Shown: positions 11,444-43,400 of the stretch, in pieces
Position numbering within the stretch: the first letter of the stretch is position 1
Layout: every line of letters starts with the position of its first letter
NCBI GenBank assembly: GCA_037039925.1
Contig: JAXRKP010000555.1
Span: forward strand, 82,001-146,000
DNA: 64,000 bases
Direction: 5' to 3'
Origin: Doris montereyensis
Taxonomy: Eukaryota; Mollusca; Gastropoda; Nudibranchia; Dorididae
The notes under the pieces: model-generated
The model's database searches: none
Seen by the model: the letters and a program-made list of their open reading frames with translations, nothing else
Told to the model about the DNA's origin: nothing
Program-made: the position numbers and the translations under genes

Positions 11444-12306
11444 CAGCAGTGACCGCATAAATGCCTGCCGCTATACTGCCTTTTTGCCTAAATGCCTGCA
11501 ATCTCAATGAAACCTATTTTTTTCTGCATAAATTGTCCCTCTAAATGCCCGTTCAAAACCAAAATTTTTGCCTAAATGCCCGGTTTCAACGGCAGCTACA
11601 GGTATCATTTTCTCCATATTATCATAATTTTTTCTGCATAAATTGTCCCTCTAAATGCCCGTTCAAAACCAAAATTTTTGCCTAAATGCCCGGTCTCAAC
11701 GGCAGCTACAGCTATCATTTTCTCCAAATTATCATAAAATACGTCTGAAATTGATTTAAAATGCTTTCTTTTTTATCGTTTATGTAATCCCATTGCTAAT
11801 ATTATGGCTTATGCCCGTCAAATGTGTCATGCACTGTAACCAACCTTCATTACCAATCAATTGTAATGTAATAAAAGATGACCAGTCTTCCCTTCATAAC
11901 TTAACTCCACCCACGGTATAGCACAGCCTTTGTTCCATTGAATCATTGGTTTGTCACTGGGCAATTAGAATCTAAGTCTACGACTCTTTCCTGGTGTCTC
12001 AAGTTGCATGCCATCACCCGCCGTTTTTAATTGACCGGACACGCATTGCGATCGAAGGACAAGGTGTGAACAGTTGAATTACTCCTCTGTCTTGCATTGG
12101 CTGTATCCATTGTGCCTAAATGGTTTCCAGGTTTCCCTGTTTCTCGCATTAGATTTTTCGTAACAATATTGAATTTCTGCACCATACTGAACGAACTCCC
12201 TTGATGATCACCCCTCCTCCCAAATTGTTGCCCTGACCTCCTTCGCCTAAATGCTTGTTTTGCTTCTCTGCTTTCCAAGAACCGGGCATTTAGGCGGCCA
12301 CTACTG
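11444..12306. mobile_element. Pogo/Tigger-like non-autonomous DNA transposon (863 bp)
   Basis: Terminal inverted repeats: CAGCAGTGACCGCATAAATG on the left and, reading inward from the right, CAGTAGTGGCCGCCTAAATG; about 20 of 24 positions agree. TA lies on both sides (11442-11443 and 12307-12308), as expected for a TA target duplication. CCTAAATGCCCG-type subterminal motifs occur several times, probably transposase binding sites. No transposase frame; the minus frame 12278-12027 has no recognised domain. Confidence 0.82.
11518..11737 (+). repeat. Tandem duplication of a 110-bp unit inside the pogo-like element
   Basis: The unit beginning TTTCTGCATAAATTGTCCC recurs with a period of 110 and about three differences, so the duplication is fairly recent. 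Confidence 0.92.
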
Positions 12307-12489
12307 TATCACCATCCCTGAGTGCTGACCCATCTCTCACCACCTCCCTCCAATCTCCTACCCCCTCCTCCCCTTTCATCTGAGGCAATATTAGATTCTT
12401 CCAGCAGCTCATCCCAGCAAATATCACACCATGTGACATACTATGGGAATCCTCTCTATTCAACTGTTCAAATTACATGAATTAGACCT

Positions 12490-12615
12490 GGCAGGAGAGG
12501 GCGAATTTTATCTGAAAAACTTGAGAAATTTTTCAACCTGCCAGGGCACAAATCCACGACTTTTTGGTTGAGTTTGAGAGGCCGGCACCTTACCTCTGGA
12601 CCACCATGTCCCCCC
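12490..12615 (-). mobile_element. SINE-2 head fragment
   Basis: AATTTTTCAACCTGCCAGGG ... GAGAGGCCGGCACCTTACC ... ATGTCCCCC matches the tRNA-like heads of the fuller minus-strand copies at 38.1 and 62.9 kb. The rest of the 12307-13027 stretch holds nothing I recognise beyond possible promoter or 5' UTR of the RING gene. Confidence 0.6.
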
Positions 12616-13090
12616 TCACAATACACACGGACACACACACTCACACACTGTACCTCTCTCCATCACTTCCTAGATCTAGTTTTGACTGCATGCTATTGAG
12701 TTCATGATGGTGTGAAGTTCATATAGTGTATGCGATGCATGGCGAGTAATTAAATCATGAATTTCTAAAATCTGATATATCCATACCACAAACACTGTAC
12801 CATATATTTGTTATCAACCAAATGGTTACTTTGAGGCTGGACATGAATTGATACTTAAAGAGAGAAAATATTCACTTTGATATAACGTTTTTCCTTCTTC
12901 ACGCCATCAATCTGCAGGACTCAGAGAAAATTATTTGGAAAGGTTTAAAATCTGTGTTGAGGCTGCTCCTACGATGTTGTGGTATGAAATTAACCTACAC
13001 ACATTCATTTTTTTGCCTGTTTTGCAGATTTGGTGAAGACTGACATTGAGGCTGCTTCCAAAACTGCGCTTCTGTAGAGGAGCCTTTAAT

Positions 13091-32839
<19,749 letters not shown>

Positions 32840-32921
32840 ATGAAATGAACACTGAGATTAAGAGCCTCCTCGATTTGGAATGGCTGGAGATTTCTGCATC
32901 TTAAGTTACCTAATAGTAGTA

Positions 32922-33015
32922 CAGTGGAACCTCTGTAATCGGGACCCCGGGGAATCCCGGCCAATCGGGGAAAAAATATTAGGGAACAGAATTTAGATCC
33001 ACTTAATGTTGATTT
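32922..33015. mobile_element. Pogo/Tigger-like element, single end
   Basis: CAGTGGAACCTCTGTAATCG preceded by TA; nearly the same as the ends of the element at 59268. No partner end was found; an RTE fragment follows. Confidence 0.65.
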
Positions 33016-33027
33016 AGATCTGCAATT

Positions 33028-33237
33028 TGATTGATTTCTTTCTTTATGTATGGGTTTTAGATGCCTGAAATGATCTTTCTCCACGATGCCCTGTCCTGGT
33101 ATTTTCTGGTTCTGTCCATAAAAAGTTAAATTTTATATCTTCTTCCCACTTTCTCCCAGATCTGCCTTTTGGTCTTGAGTTTAGGCACTGTATACTGACT
33201 TAGCTATTCTATTGTCATTCATTCTGTTAACATGATC
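33028..33237 (-). mobile_element. RTE-like LINE, 5'-truncated 3' fragment (copy 3)
   Basis: TGGGTTTTAGATGCCTGAAA ... CTGCCTTTTGGTCTTGAG ... TTCTGTTAACATG matches the 3' end of the copy at 23.1 kb. Only the last 200 bases remain. Confidence 0.85.
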
Positions 33238-33281
33238 GTTGATTCCAATCATCGGCCAGTGTAATACTAATAGACCCTTAA

Positions 33282-34336
33282 CCCTTACGTTGCCGTGTTC
33301 GACTATAGTCAAAACTTCCAGTTGACATTCATATTACCGGCATCGACTGTAGTTGAAACTTGACCATCTCCACTAAAAAGGCAGAATATAAAATAAAACG
33401 AAGTAAATTGTTATGTAGAGTAGTTTCCCTGCCATCGTAATAGACTGCTGCTACTGCATGAATTTTTTCCGTTCAACATTTGCCGATTTGACCTGGATTT
33501 GACCTATTTTTCCGACTTGTTTACACCAGCAACCTTGAAATCGTCAATTTCAATGATGAACAGATTATGCATCGTCATGAATCTGATTCTGGCGAGACTA
33601 GAGATGACGATAGTGATGATCCATTGTGCAGCGAATATGATAGAGGTGTTGAAGAGCTTATTGCATCTGACAGTGACATATATACAGACAACAAAGTATG
33701 AGGCTCTTGGGAGAGAGCTCAAATAAAAAGTGGGCATTAAACTGTTGACGCTAGTGCCTTGCACTGGGAATATTTAAAAATTAGAGACATAATGACACAC
33801 AAGCACAGAAAACACAAAAATAAAAGACTTAGGTAGATAGGATAGCTCAGCAAAATAAATTTGTACATTCTTGATTACTGTTTTCATGTCATTTTGTGTA
33901 TGGTTTCTTAACTTTTGCATTTTTTGTTTGTCATGCCACATGCATAACTATTTTGTTCACATTATTGTCAAATTATTACCTCTTCTCTATCTTCCTCACA
34001 CTAAAATACAATCCACAAATCATAATTAGCCCATAATATACTTCACAATGGCGTATTTTGTGACCATAAAGTGTCATTTTCACTGAGATATGACCAAAAA
34101 AACAAATTGTCAAAATCCAAGATGGCTGCTGTGGTCACATGACCTCATTTGCATATTTTCAATATTTATTCTTGTAGCACAGTCTATCGTAGTATGTCCT
34201 GAAAGTTTCAGTTGAATACATACGTTTAGAAATGATTTTTTTTTGCCTGATATTGAGTCATTTCTATTACTTCTAAGGATTTCAGCCAAAATGGATGGCA
34301 ATGACATCTGGTGTAAAATGGGTGGCAACGTAAGGG
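33282..34336. mobile_element. piggyBac-like element, internally deleted (1055 bp)
   Basis: Perfect 13-base inverted ends CCCTTACGTTGCC (33282-33294) and GGCAACGTAAGGG (34324-34336). TTAA lies directly outside the left end (33278-33281); the right side no longer reads TTAA. On the plus strand at about 33560-33700 a frame gives DSGETRDDDSDDPLCSEY and EELIASDSDIYTD, an acidic stretch like the N-terminus of piggyBac transposases, with no catalytic part. Confidence 0.75.
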
Positions 34337-35457
34337 AGGGAAAGTGAGCAAAGGAGACTGCAAAACAATAGATGTACTAACATTCCTTGCTACTCCCCCA
34401 TCCCCTGCTCTTCTCTCTTCCTCTCCCTTCAGACATTTAAACAAGCGCATGTGAGAAACACACGCTATGCTCCACTCAACCTTCTCCATCCACTATGAAC
34501 GTTGTAACTGGGGCTGTTGTAGGAGTGTGTGTGTGTGTAGGGGGAGAGAGAGACAAACACCTAGATATAGTAATAGTATTGCAGGACTAGGCATAAACAT
34601 TCAGTCTTTTTGCTTCTCATGTAGATTTGGTCACATGGTGTAATTGTGCTTTCATTTCATACACTAGGTAGCAATGTTTTGTATTCGAGACATGTGACAT
34701 GGAAAGAAGTACCAATACTGACTGTTATTTCTCAGTCTGACATTATAATCTCTTTACTTGATTGAATACACATAATCTCAAATACTGTCTTCAAATCAAT
34801 TCAACATACAGTGGTCGCGTTTTTCTGCAATGGAATCAGCCTCATCCACCTAATGCGGTAGTCTCAAGGTGACTTAAGGCCCCTTTACACGTACGGTTGA
34901 TTCATCGACAAACTATGATATCGAAAGGATGGCGAGAATCCTATCAACTTCTGTATAAACCTGAGCGTGGAAACGAGCAATCCTTTTGATATCGAAGGGT
35001 TCTCAGTCCAGGCGCCAGATATTTTCCTGCAGGCGAACTGAAGGATGAGCGACAGTGGCGTCAAAGGATTGACATCTTTGATGTTGCCGCAGGCGGAGTT
35101 AAAAATGCAGTCTAAAAATTACCTAAATATTAGTCAAATCAGAAAAATAATATGATTTTCTTGATCAGCGACCCAAAATTAGTGAAAATCACACGGGAAC
35201 ACAATTTAATGCCGGGTTACCAAGTTCAAATTTGTGTGTGTGTTTTGTTTTTATTGACGGTTTGACTTTTGCCTAAATTAGCTACATCTTAAGTACAACA
35301 TTCCAAGGACTGACAGTTTAAAGACAAAAACTGTTCGTCTGAACAGAACTTCTCTCGTCAACAAAGTGTCAGTTCAATGATGACCCAGATCTAGCATCTG
35401 TCGATTAAACTGTCAGTTTGTCAATGAATCAACTGTACGTTTAAAGGGCCTATATAA
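34337..35457. other. Intergenic, no gene recognised
   Basis: Nothing coding supported. 34880-35030 and 35300-35450 carry related GATTCATCGACAAACTA-type and GTCAATGAATCAACTGTACG phrases in inverse orientation (CCCCTTTACACGTACGGTTG against CGTTTAAAGGGC), possibly the ends of another non-autonomous element of about 580 bp. Confidence 0.4.
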
Positions 35458-37701
35458 CCCTTTCACTACTAGAAAGTGTCTCATTTTACCAGCCCGAACT
35501 ACTAGGACAAGGAACGTAACTCCGTACAAAAAAGTGACCTACTGTTTGTATAAAATTCATTAAAAAAAATGTTTTCAACTTAGATCAATAAAACTGGTCT
35601 CAATTTATAAAAGAATGAATAAAGTTTATAATCAAACAAAAATGAACAGACTTTTTGTTGTTGTTTTGTACATTATTTTAATTCTTGAAATAGAAATTGA
35701 AAAAAAAATTGTATGGTGGTAAGTAACATTAGCCTCACGTACCTCCTTCAATGTGTGGATGTTTACAAAAAATTGTGGAAGATGGCAAAGCAGTGGCCTT
35801 TATAAAGGTGGACCTTGCATGTTGTGCACCCATAGACTGTTTCCACACCTCTGTTTGAGGCCGTCTTCCTTTTCCTTGCCCGACACTGAAAACACTGCAT
35901 TTTTCTGCCGTACATGCGATCCACTTGGTGGCTGGCTGCTGTGGGATTTGCAGTGCCTGCAGTAGATGGTGCCTCAATGGGTTGTCTGACATGAATGGTA
36001 GAGTTGGACCTGAGGGCTCACATAACTTCCAGTCGAAAATCCAGATATGTGAGTCTTTTATGCATTGGTAGATGCCTGGTAGATGAAGTGGGCATTTATT
36101 GTGGCTACCTGAATCAGGAACCAGGTGAGTGAACGCCACTACCTCCTGCTGCGCCGCCTGATTGAGTAGTAGGACCTATACTGGTCATGCAAGTCAACCC
36201 CACCCATTGACTTGTTGTAAGTCAGAACTGGTAGAGGTATCTCTTTTGGAGTGGGACCTGACGCTGAGCGACGAGTGGCAGTGCGAACCCCTGGGTTGCA
36301 ATTTGTGGAAAGAATCCGCACTTCTCTTTTATCCTTCCAGTACGTTGCCACTAGGCTGCCATCCTGACGAAAGATTGTTGTCCCTTTCGGATCATGCTTT
36401 CTACTTTTGAGGTCAGTTGGCCATCCTTTCCGGTTGTGTCTTATGGTGGCACAGGAATATGTTCCCATTTGTAGGAGGTCTGTTGCCAGTTGGGGTGATG
36501 CAAAGAAATTATTTTAAAAAATGGTGTTCAGCATTCAATAAATCTCTTCCCCTGTCCATTACAATATCATATCCTTGACCATGTTGGCTCTTTTCCTTGT
36601 CATTAACGTCATGTTCTTTGCCAGTGTAAATGGAGAAGTTTAGTAGATATCCCGTATGGGACTCGGCACAGCACCATGCCTTTATACCCGGGGTGTGGGT
36701 TTGCCTTTGATGTACTGTAGAAAATTAAGTCTACCTGTAAAAACTATCATTGCTTTATCTATGCTTACATCTTTAGAAGTTTAAATAATTTATTTTAGAA
36801 TTGTTCAGCACCATATCTAAAAGAGGTCTAACTTTGAAGAGCGGGTCAAAATCTTTTTCTGTCTTGTTGTGTTGTTGTTTTGTGTTGTCGTTCATGTGAA
36901 AAAATTTACTGAGATTCTTGTACCGGGTCTTAGTGATTGCATCCGCTATCTGAGGGACACGCTTCAAGTCATCAGTGGACTAATGCCAATCATACTGGCA
37001 CACCTTGTGCAATCCAAACATCACATTTGTAAAAAAATAGTTTGATATCCTGTGGTGTACATTTTTCCACTGGCTAGCGCAACTCGGCTTTTTTTCTTCG
37101 TTGTCTAGCATACAAATTTGTTTGATCAGCCACAAAAATGTAAAATTCATCATCAATAAAAAGACTGAAAAACTGATGTGGAGTAGTATCAGGGGGTAAT
37201 GTGTGTTGAGGCCCAGTTTCCTTTATGAATGAATCTACAGTAACATTCTGCAACTGTTCTGACCACCTGTCATTTCTATTTCTAGGACCTAGATCAGACC
37301 TAGGACCTGATCGATCCTCTTCTTCACTACTGTCACTGTTATCTTCATTCACACCCACCAAAATATCATCATCCAGGTCACTTTCCTCACCAGATCCTTC
37401 TGCACCTCTATAAAAATCATCATTTTGAGACGAATTACTAGTACTAGTAGTACCGCCAATCAAACTATTTAGGTAAGAAAACGCCATCGTCAATGTGAAA
37501 AGTTGCTACAAATTCAGCAGGTAAAATTTTAGCTTCCAAGCAGTAAGAGTGAAAGTAGAGTGGTAAAAATAACTAGAGTAACATCCCTTGGTACTGTATG
37601 AGTGTCTCCCGTGTCTATTGGTACGGAAAGACGTATGCTATAGTTATTTCAAGTAGCTCTATCAACGGTGAAGTAAAGCGACCGTTCTAGTAGTGAAAGG
37701 G
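35458..37701 (-). mobile_element. piggyBac transposon with intact ends (2244 bp)
   Basis: 17-base perfect inverted repeats: CCCTTTCACTACTAGAA at 35458-35474 and TTCTAGTAGTGAAAGGG at 37685-37701. Target TTAA follows on the right (37702-37705); on the left it reads ATAA (35454-35457), one change. Total size is that of a compact autonomous element. Confidence 0.92.
35735..37493 (-). pseudogene. piggyBac transposase (PGBD-like), disabled
   Basis: From 37493 downward: acidic N-terminus (NDDFYRGAEGSGEESDLDDD), FIKETGPQHTLPPDTTPHQF, MKRVPQIADAITKTRYKNLS, DKAMIVFTGR ... QYIKGKP (first catalytic Asp, about 36745), VMDRGRD (second, 36541-36562), NKSMGGVDLHDQYRSYYS (third, about 36180-36216) and a cysteine-containing C-terminal part (WIACTAEKCSVF). 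The three aspartates of the DDD triad are visible. A TAG replaces a Trp just after RRRSRR near 36140 and there are further stops around 36620-36680, so it cannot make a full protein. Confidence 0.88.
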
Positions 37702-38093
37702 TTAAGAGGAAACAACAAGATGATAGACAGATATAAAAGGACGAAAGGCGAGAAAGGTTAATCCATTAAAAAGTCAACATCATTTTTTTACCAAAAAAAT
37801 CATTAGTTATCATTGAGATGCTATAAGTCTCTGTCTTTCGGCTTATCACGGTGAGTTTCTGTCACAACGGGGCCTTCCAGGGATTCAGCCCAGTCTTCCA
37901 ACTCAGCTACCTGGCTGTCTGACAGCTGACCTAGAAAGTTGGTGAGAAAAAGAGTAAAGCGTTGTCTGTTTTACAGTTTCTTCATTATCCGTCATGGCCT
38001 CCCTCAAACAGTCCAGTGCCTCTTGCCATTTGTCATTTTGACCTGATGAAGGAGATAATAATAATAATATAATATACAAAAACAATGTAAAAT

Positions 38094-38398
38094 TTTGATT
38101 TGATTTGATTTACCCACATCCACAACCAAGGTGATCTCGGGGTTTTTGGTAGGATTTTTAATTTTGCCCAGATTACCCTGTTAACAGCAAGGGATCTTTA
38201 AGGTGCACAGAGTGTTGTGATCTGCACACAGGACCTTTTTATCGTCCATTTCCGATGGGACTAGGTGTCAATCCACCCACCTAGACCCGGGGAATAGGTT
38301 TTGCTTGAAAAAAAATGAAAAAATGTTTCAATGGCTGGTGGGGCTCGAACCTTTGGCTGAAAGGCCGATACCTTGCCTCTGACTACCGAGTCCCCAAA
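38094..38398 (-). mobile_element. SINE-2 copy
   Basis: Low end (GATTT)n is the tail. Body has ACCCACATCCACAACCAAGG and CACAGAGTGTTGTGATCTGC. High end GGGCTCGAACCTTTGGCTGA and TACCGAGTCCCC is a reversed tRNA-like head. Matches 62866-63182 along its whole length. Confidence 0.85.
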
Positions 38399-39406
38399 TG
38401 TAGAGTAAAATAATCACTGATTGCGATATTCTTTACAATCATGATTCATGAAGTACAGAATAACTGCTCTTGAATTTGAAAATTGTTCCCATATTTTCTT
38501 TCACTATTTCAAAAGCAAAAATACCATGTGTGTGTGTGTATATGTGCATGTGTATCAATGCTCACACATTATCATTTCTATGTAAATCAATTACGATCAA
38601 ACAAAAGTGTATATGAACTGATGAAAAACCAAACAAAATGCAAGTTTTCTGGCTTTGACTTCCAACCTGGAAAAACAGAAGATTAAATTTTTCGCCTGAA
38701 AGTTTAGTGCCATATTTGTTTACTGCTGGTTGCACATAAAAAATTGAATAATTTATCAAATCAGTAAGCACGTTGCCCAACTATTTTCTCATTCTGAGAA
38801 AATAAATTAAAGAATGTAAGATACATTACAACAAAAAATCTTAGATAAATGAAATTTCAAACAAAAGTTGAATCTTTAAATAAGAAAGAAACATATTGTG
38901 GGTTAGCACGCCAGAAAATTTCATCATCAACGCATTTTTCTTCTCTATTTTCAGCAAAAAAACATTTTTTAAAAGCAATGGTGATTAGTATATATTGTTT
39001 ATGATTTCTGGAATGGGATAGCACAATAATGTTACGAGAAATTACAAAAATGTTGGACATTTTGTCTTTAAGGATTGATACACTACGTTGTCAATGATGA
39101 CAGGAATCATTCTTTTACAATAATTTCATTTAAGTTTGTGAATTTCATTACGGCTTCTGCCACTATGACTGCTGCAAGCCAATACAGACAGGTACAAAAA
39201 TTCATTTATTCTAACTTCTACACGCGAAATGATGTTCTATGACTAATATTATGTAATTAATTTGCTCTGGAAATTATGAAATAAATGTATTACTATGAAT
39301 AAAAATACAGAACATAATACAATAAAATGATTCATGTGTGTGTGTGAGAGAGAGTGTGTGTGTCTGAGTCTGTGTGTATGAGTGCATAAATGTGGTGTGA
39401 TATATG

Positions 39407-39439
<33 letters not shown>

Positions 39440-40138
39440 TATGTAGAGAGACAGGGAGGGGGGGGGGGGGGAGAGAGAGAGAGAGATAGAGAGAGAGTTT
39501 CTTATTGGTTATATAAGAAGATAGTATGTCATAATGGTTATTATCATTCTATTGAATTTGTATCATATTATATTATTTAAAAAATAATCATTTGTCTATG
39601 AAATGTTATGAAATTGTGACTAAAACAAATTTCCCAACAGGACAAATGAAGATTATCGTTATTGCCATCATTGTTACTATGCATTTTGAACTTTAGTCTC
39701 CCCTCATCCTAAAATGTCCGTGGCTATATTTATTGCCTATGATAATTTTATCATTTAATTCCTAGCACGACAGAATGAAGAAAAGAAAATTGGTTAAAAA
39801 CAAAAACCTTTAAAATAATCCTGTATGAACGGAGTTAAAAAAATGACTAGTATTCTGGGAATAAAATAAACAAAATCTTTGTTTTTTATTTAAAAATAAA
39901 TAAGTCAGATATTAACCCGTAAAAGTAAGAGAAATTTCAACTCTAATTTTCTCAGAATAAAATCTTATTCGATACATCAGTATGTCACATCATGGACGTC
40001 TGTTAATTGCCTCAATTTTAAGCCACAAACATGGTTTCATCGCTAGAAGGATGAGAATGTTAATAATTTGAACCAATGTATATAAAGGATCTAAAAGTAT
40101 GATAGAACGCAAAGGGCTGTACATTTACAAAAATCAAT

Positions 40139-40164
40139 ATATATTTATATATATATATATATAA

Positions 40165-40259
<95 letters not shown>
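40139..40259. repeat. (AT)n microsatellite
   Basis: More than 100 bases of AT steps with a few ATAAAT breaks, just beyond the stop of the PPR gene. Confidence 0.95.
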
Positions 40260-40261
<2 letters not shown>

Positions 40262-40296
40262 TGTCTTGTCTTCCTTTTAATGAGATAGACGAAAAA

Positions 40297-40446
40297 CTAA
40301 ATTGCTATCATACATTTGTGTTCAATTAATGCTTCCAATGCGGCTGCCCAGAGGGATTTTCTTATCTGTGGTAAACGCATCAGCCATGGTAAGACAACAT
40401 CTTTGTTGTAGGTGATATAGAAGGGAGCGTTAATAATGTTTGACAT
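40297..40446 (-). CDS. PPR gene exon 4 with stop
   Basis: Acceptor tttccacag; 49 codons ending [13 protein letters not shown] and TAG. Confidence 0.85.
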   Translation of the reverse strand: MSNIINAPFYITYNKDVVLPWLMRLPQIRKSLWAAALEALIEHKCMIAI

Positions 40447-43400
40447 CTGTGGAAACAAAAAGAAATGAATGATTTCAGCCGTCTTTGAATATATCATATA
40501 TGCGATACCTTTCCGTTACAGAATTAAAAAAAAATTTTAAATCTGCCAATAACACAAATTAATGTCAGATGTGCTATTTGACAATTTAAAAAAATAAACT
40601 ACAACATCAATCCAGAAAGCTTAAACAAAAGCAAATCATGAACAAAAAAATATCCAAACCATATATTTCTCTTTCTTACCCCTGCCCCCCCCCTCCCTAT
40701 TCCCCACACCTCACCCTCCCTTCCCCCCTCATGCATATAGCTTACACAAAAACAAACGAACAAGCAGCAGTTGCCTCAATGAAATACATATTCATTATGA
40801 CTTAACTCACTCAATGCCAGGTATTTTCGGTTCAGACGACTGAGAAATGACGGGCCTTTCACTACATAATTTTAAAAAGCACTGTAATTAGTGTAATCAT
40901 ACTATTTGAAGCGGTATATAATTCAGAAAGCATTCTCATCATAAAAAAATTATATTTCAGATGATGTTAGTAATTTTTGGCATAGATAAAGACAAACAGT
41001 GAGGCAAGGGGCATGTCGGAAGTGATGGTAATGAGACAAGATAATATACATTACCTTCACTTCTGACATGCCCCTTGGCTCACTGTTTGTCTTTATCTAC
41101 ATCAGATTACTTCAGAGGCATACTATATATTGTAATGTATTTATTCGTCAATGTTAATGGTTGTTTAAATAATTCTAGGTTTAGATCTAGAAAAAATTGT
41201 AGTCCAGGCCACTGGGGAAACGAACTGTCAGTGAATATGACTGCTAGTCATGACTGGATTCATACGAAAGACTTTGCTAATGAAACTCTTTTAGGGAGCG
41301 TAGTTAGCTCGATTGGTAGCACGCTTTCTTTTCATGGCGAGGCGATGGGTGCCGACGCAGAGGTCGCGGGTTCGATCCCCATGGTGGCCAGGATTTTTTT
41401 CTGTCTATTCCTTGTATTTGTCTCGTCTTTGTTCCTATGGGGCTTTCATATTATCTTGTGTCATTAACTTCACTTAGTTTTTGGCATGTGAAGTTTCATT
41501 TATGCTAGAAAAAATTATGAAATAAATTTATAACATGAAAAACAAACAAAAATTTCAAGTGGAATGACATATCTTCGATAAACTATTTCGGAAGTAGAGT
41601 TAGATTTAGGTATATATTTATTATTTGGTTTCTTCCTAGATGATCCAACAACATAAAGATTAGTGTTTGATGACTATGATTGAATCAGATTCACTTATAG
41701 ATTTAGAGCTAATGTTTGGGTTGAAAGGAATTTTTGTTTTCAAGTGCAAAGCTATTGACTACTCAAGCCGTGACCTTCTACTTTCGATTTCCGGCAAAGA
41801 ATAAAGCCTACTACCTGATAATAATTTTATGTCATGTCTCCATACAAATGGTTCGACTACACGTGTCAGAAATGCTGATACCAAAAGGTATCAGGAACTA
41901 GTAGAGAAAAATAGAAAGTCAATACCGGCAGGCGGCAGTGGGCAAGATAAAACACTGGTCAGAAAATTTCATTTGAATCAAGCTAGAAGGGAGACAACTT
42001 TGAATCAAGCTAGAAGGGAAAAAAAAAACTCAAAGAAGTTGACTCATTCACCTATTCATGAAATGTTATAGACAGAGAAGCAGTTATAAATAAGGAAAAA
42101 AATGAGAATACAAATCATCAATGCAACAAGTTTCTAGATGCTTAAGATAATATATCTAAAAGCAGGAAAATAAGATTTAAAACGTCTTTAACCCAAAAGT
42201 CTAAAAGTTCCTTTAAGGCCGGTACAGCCCATAGAGCCGGAGCTTATCCTGGTTTCTATAGCATGAAGCGGAACGGGTGATAATAATCATCCCCTGGCCA
42301 GGATGCTAGTCTAATGCAAATTAAAGGTCTGAAAGACACGTTATTATTTCATTTAGGAGGTTGAGGCATCCACTGTTCTGAAATAATAAGCTGGCCTTGC
42401 AAGGCATAGGACAAAGGTCTTGAATTTCAGTACGGAAAACAAAACTTGTGTTTGCATTCTTTTCCTGTAAATGTAGAAACAATACCCAGGTCACGAGAAA
42501 ATTGTATCCAGCCCTTAATCTAATAGGAGACTAAAGTTTAATGAAAACTTGGTTTCAGTGGAATCTACCCTGTCCATCATATGTGATGATCTCAGGATGA
42601 ATCGGGAGGCGACAGCAAGATGAAAGAAAACCTTTAAATGTAAAAGACTGAGATGAAAGAAGTAAGAAGTACCAGAAATATCTGCCAACCGCCCACAATG
42701 AGAACAATGAATAAGAAGTTAATGTAAACAATTTCAAAGTATGAGAAGTACCTGAGCCCTGATGAATTTTGATAAAATCTCATGTTCTTCCACTAGAGCA
42801 TTGGCTTGGTCAAATTTCTCTGTCAGAACCAAGCATTTCCACAAAGATGCGACTGCACTGTCCACCGGTGGATCATTTTTCATAAGGTCATTGACAAAAC
42901 CTTCCATAAGGTAGAGATAACTCTCAAAATTCCGAATAACCTATTATAAAAAAAATATAATTATTAGACAAATATGTGTAATAATTATAAAATAGAAAAG
43001 AAAATTAAAAGCAGTAATTTAAAATCTAGACATAATAAATGTTTCATTACAACGAAGCATCCACCTCATAATAAAAAAACAACAGCCTGCTTGTTGATTG
43101 ATTATAGTTTACCTTGTCCATCATAATTGGTGATCTCAGGGTGAATTAAGAGGAAAAGTAAAGTTCCTTCAAGGCCATTGCGGCCCATAGGGCCGATGCT
43201 TATCCTCGTTTTCGTAGCGTGAAGTGAACCAAGTGATTAAAATCATCTCCTGGACAGGATGCTAGTCTGACACAGGTTTTTACCCCCAAGCTAGTGCTTG
43301 TACCCATTTAGACCTGGGTCTAGTGTTAAGTGTCTTTCCCAAGGAACACAAAGTCAGATCTAGCTTTGCTAGGATTCGAAGCCGAGATCTTTTATGATCC

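Larger units (their letters stand above)
37706..40296. other. Intergenic between two 3' ends, no gene recognised
   Basis: Apart from the SINE-2 copy at 38094 and simple repeats at 39330-39500 (GT/GA, AT, G tract) and 40139-40259, I see nothing supported. It lies between the converging RING-ligase and PPR genes. Confidence 0.5.

Noticed and set aside
41296..41395. tRNA-like sequence with good A and B boxes
   Set aside because: Boxes are too far apart, no acceptor stem closes, and the body matches other SINE-3 copies.
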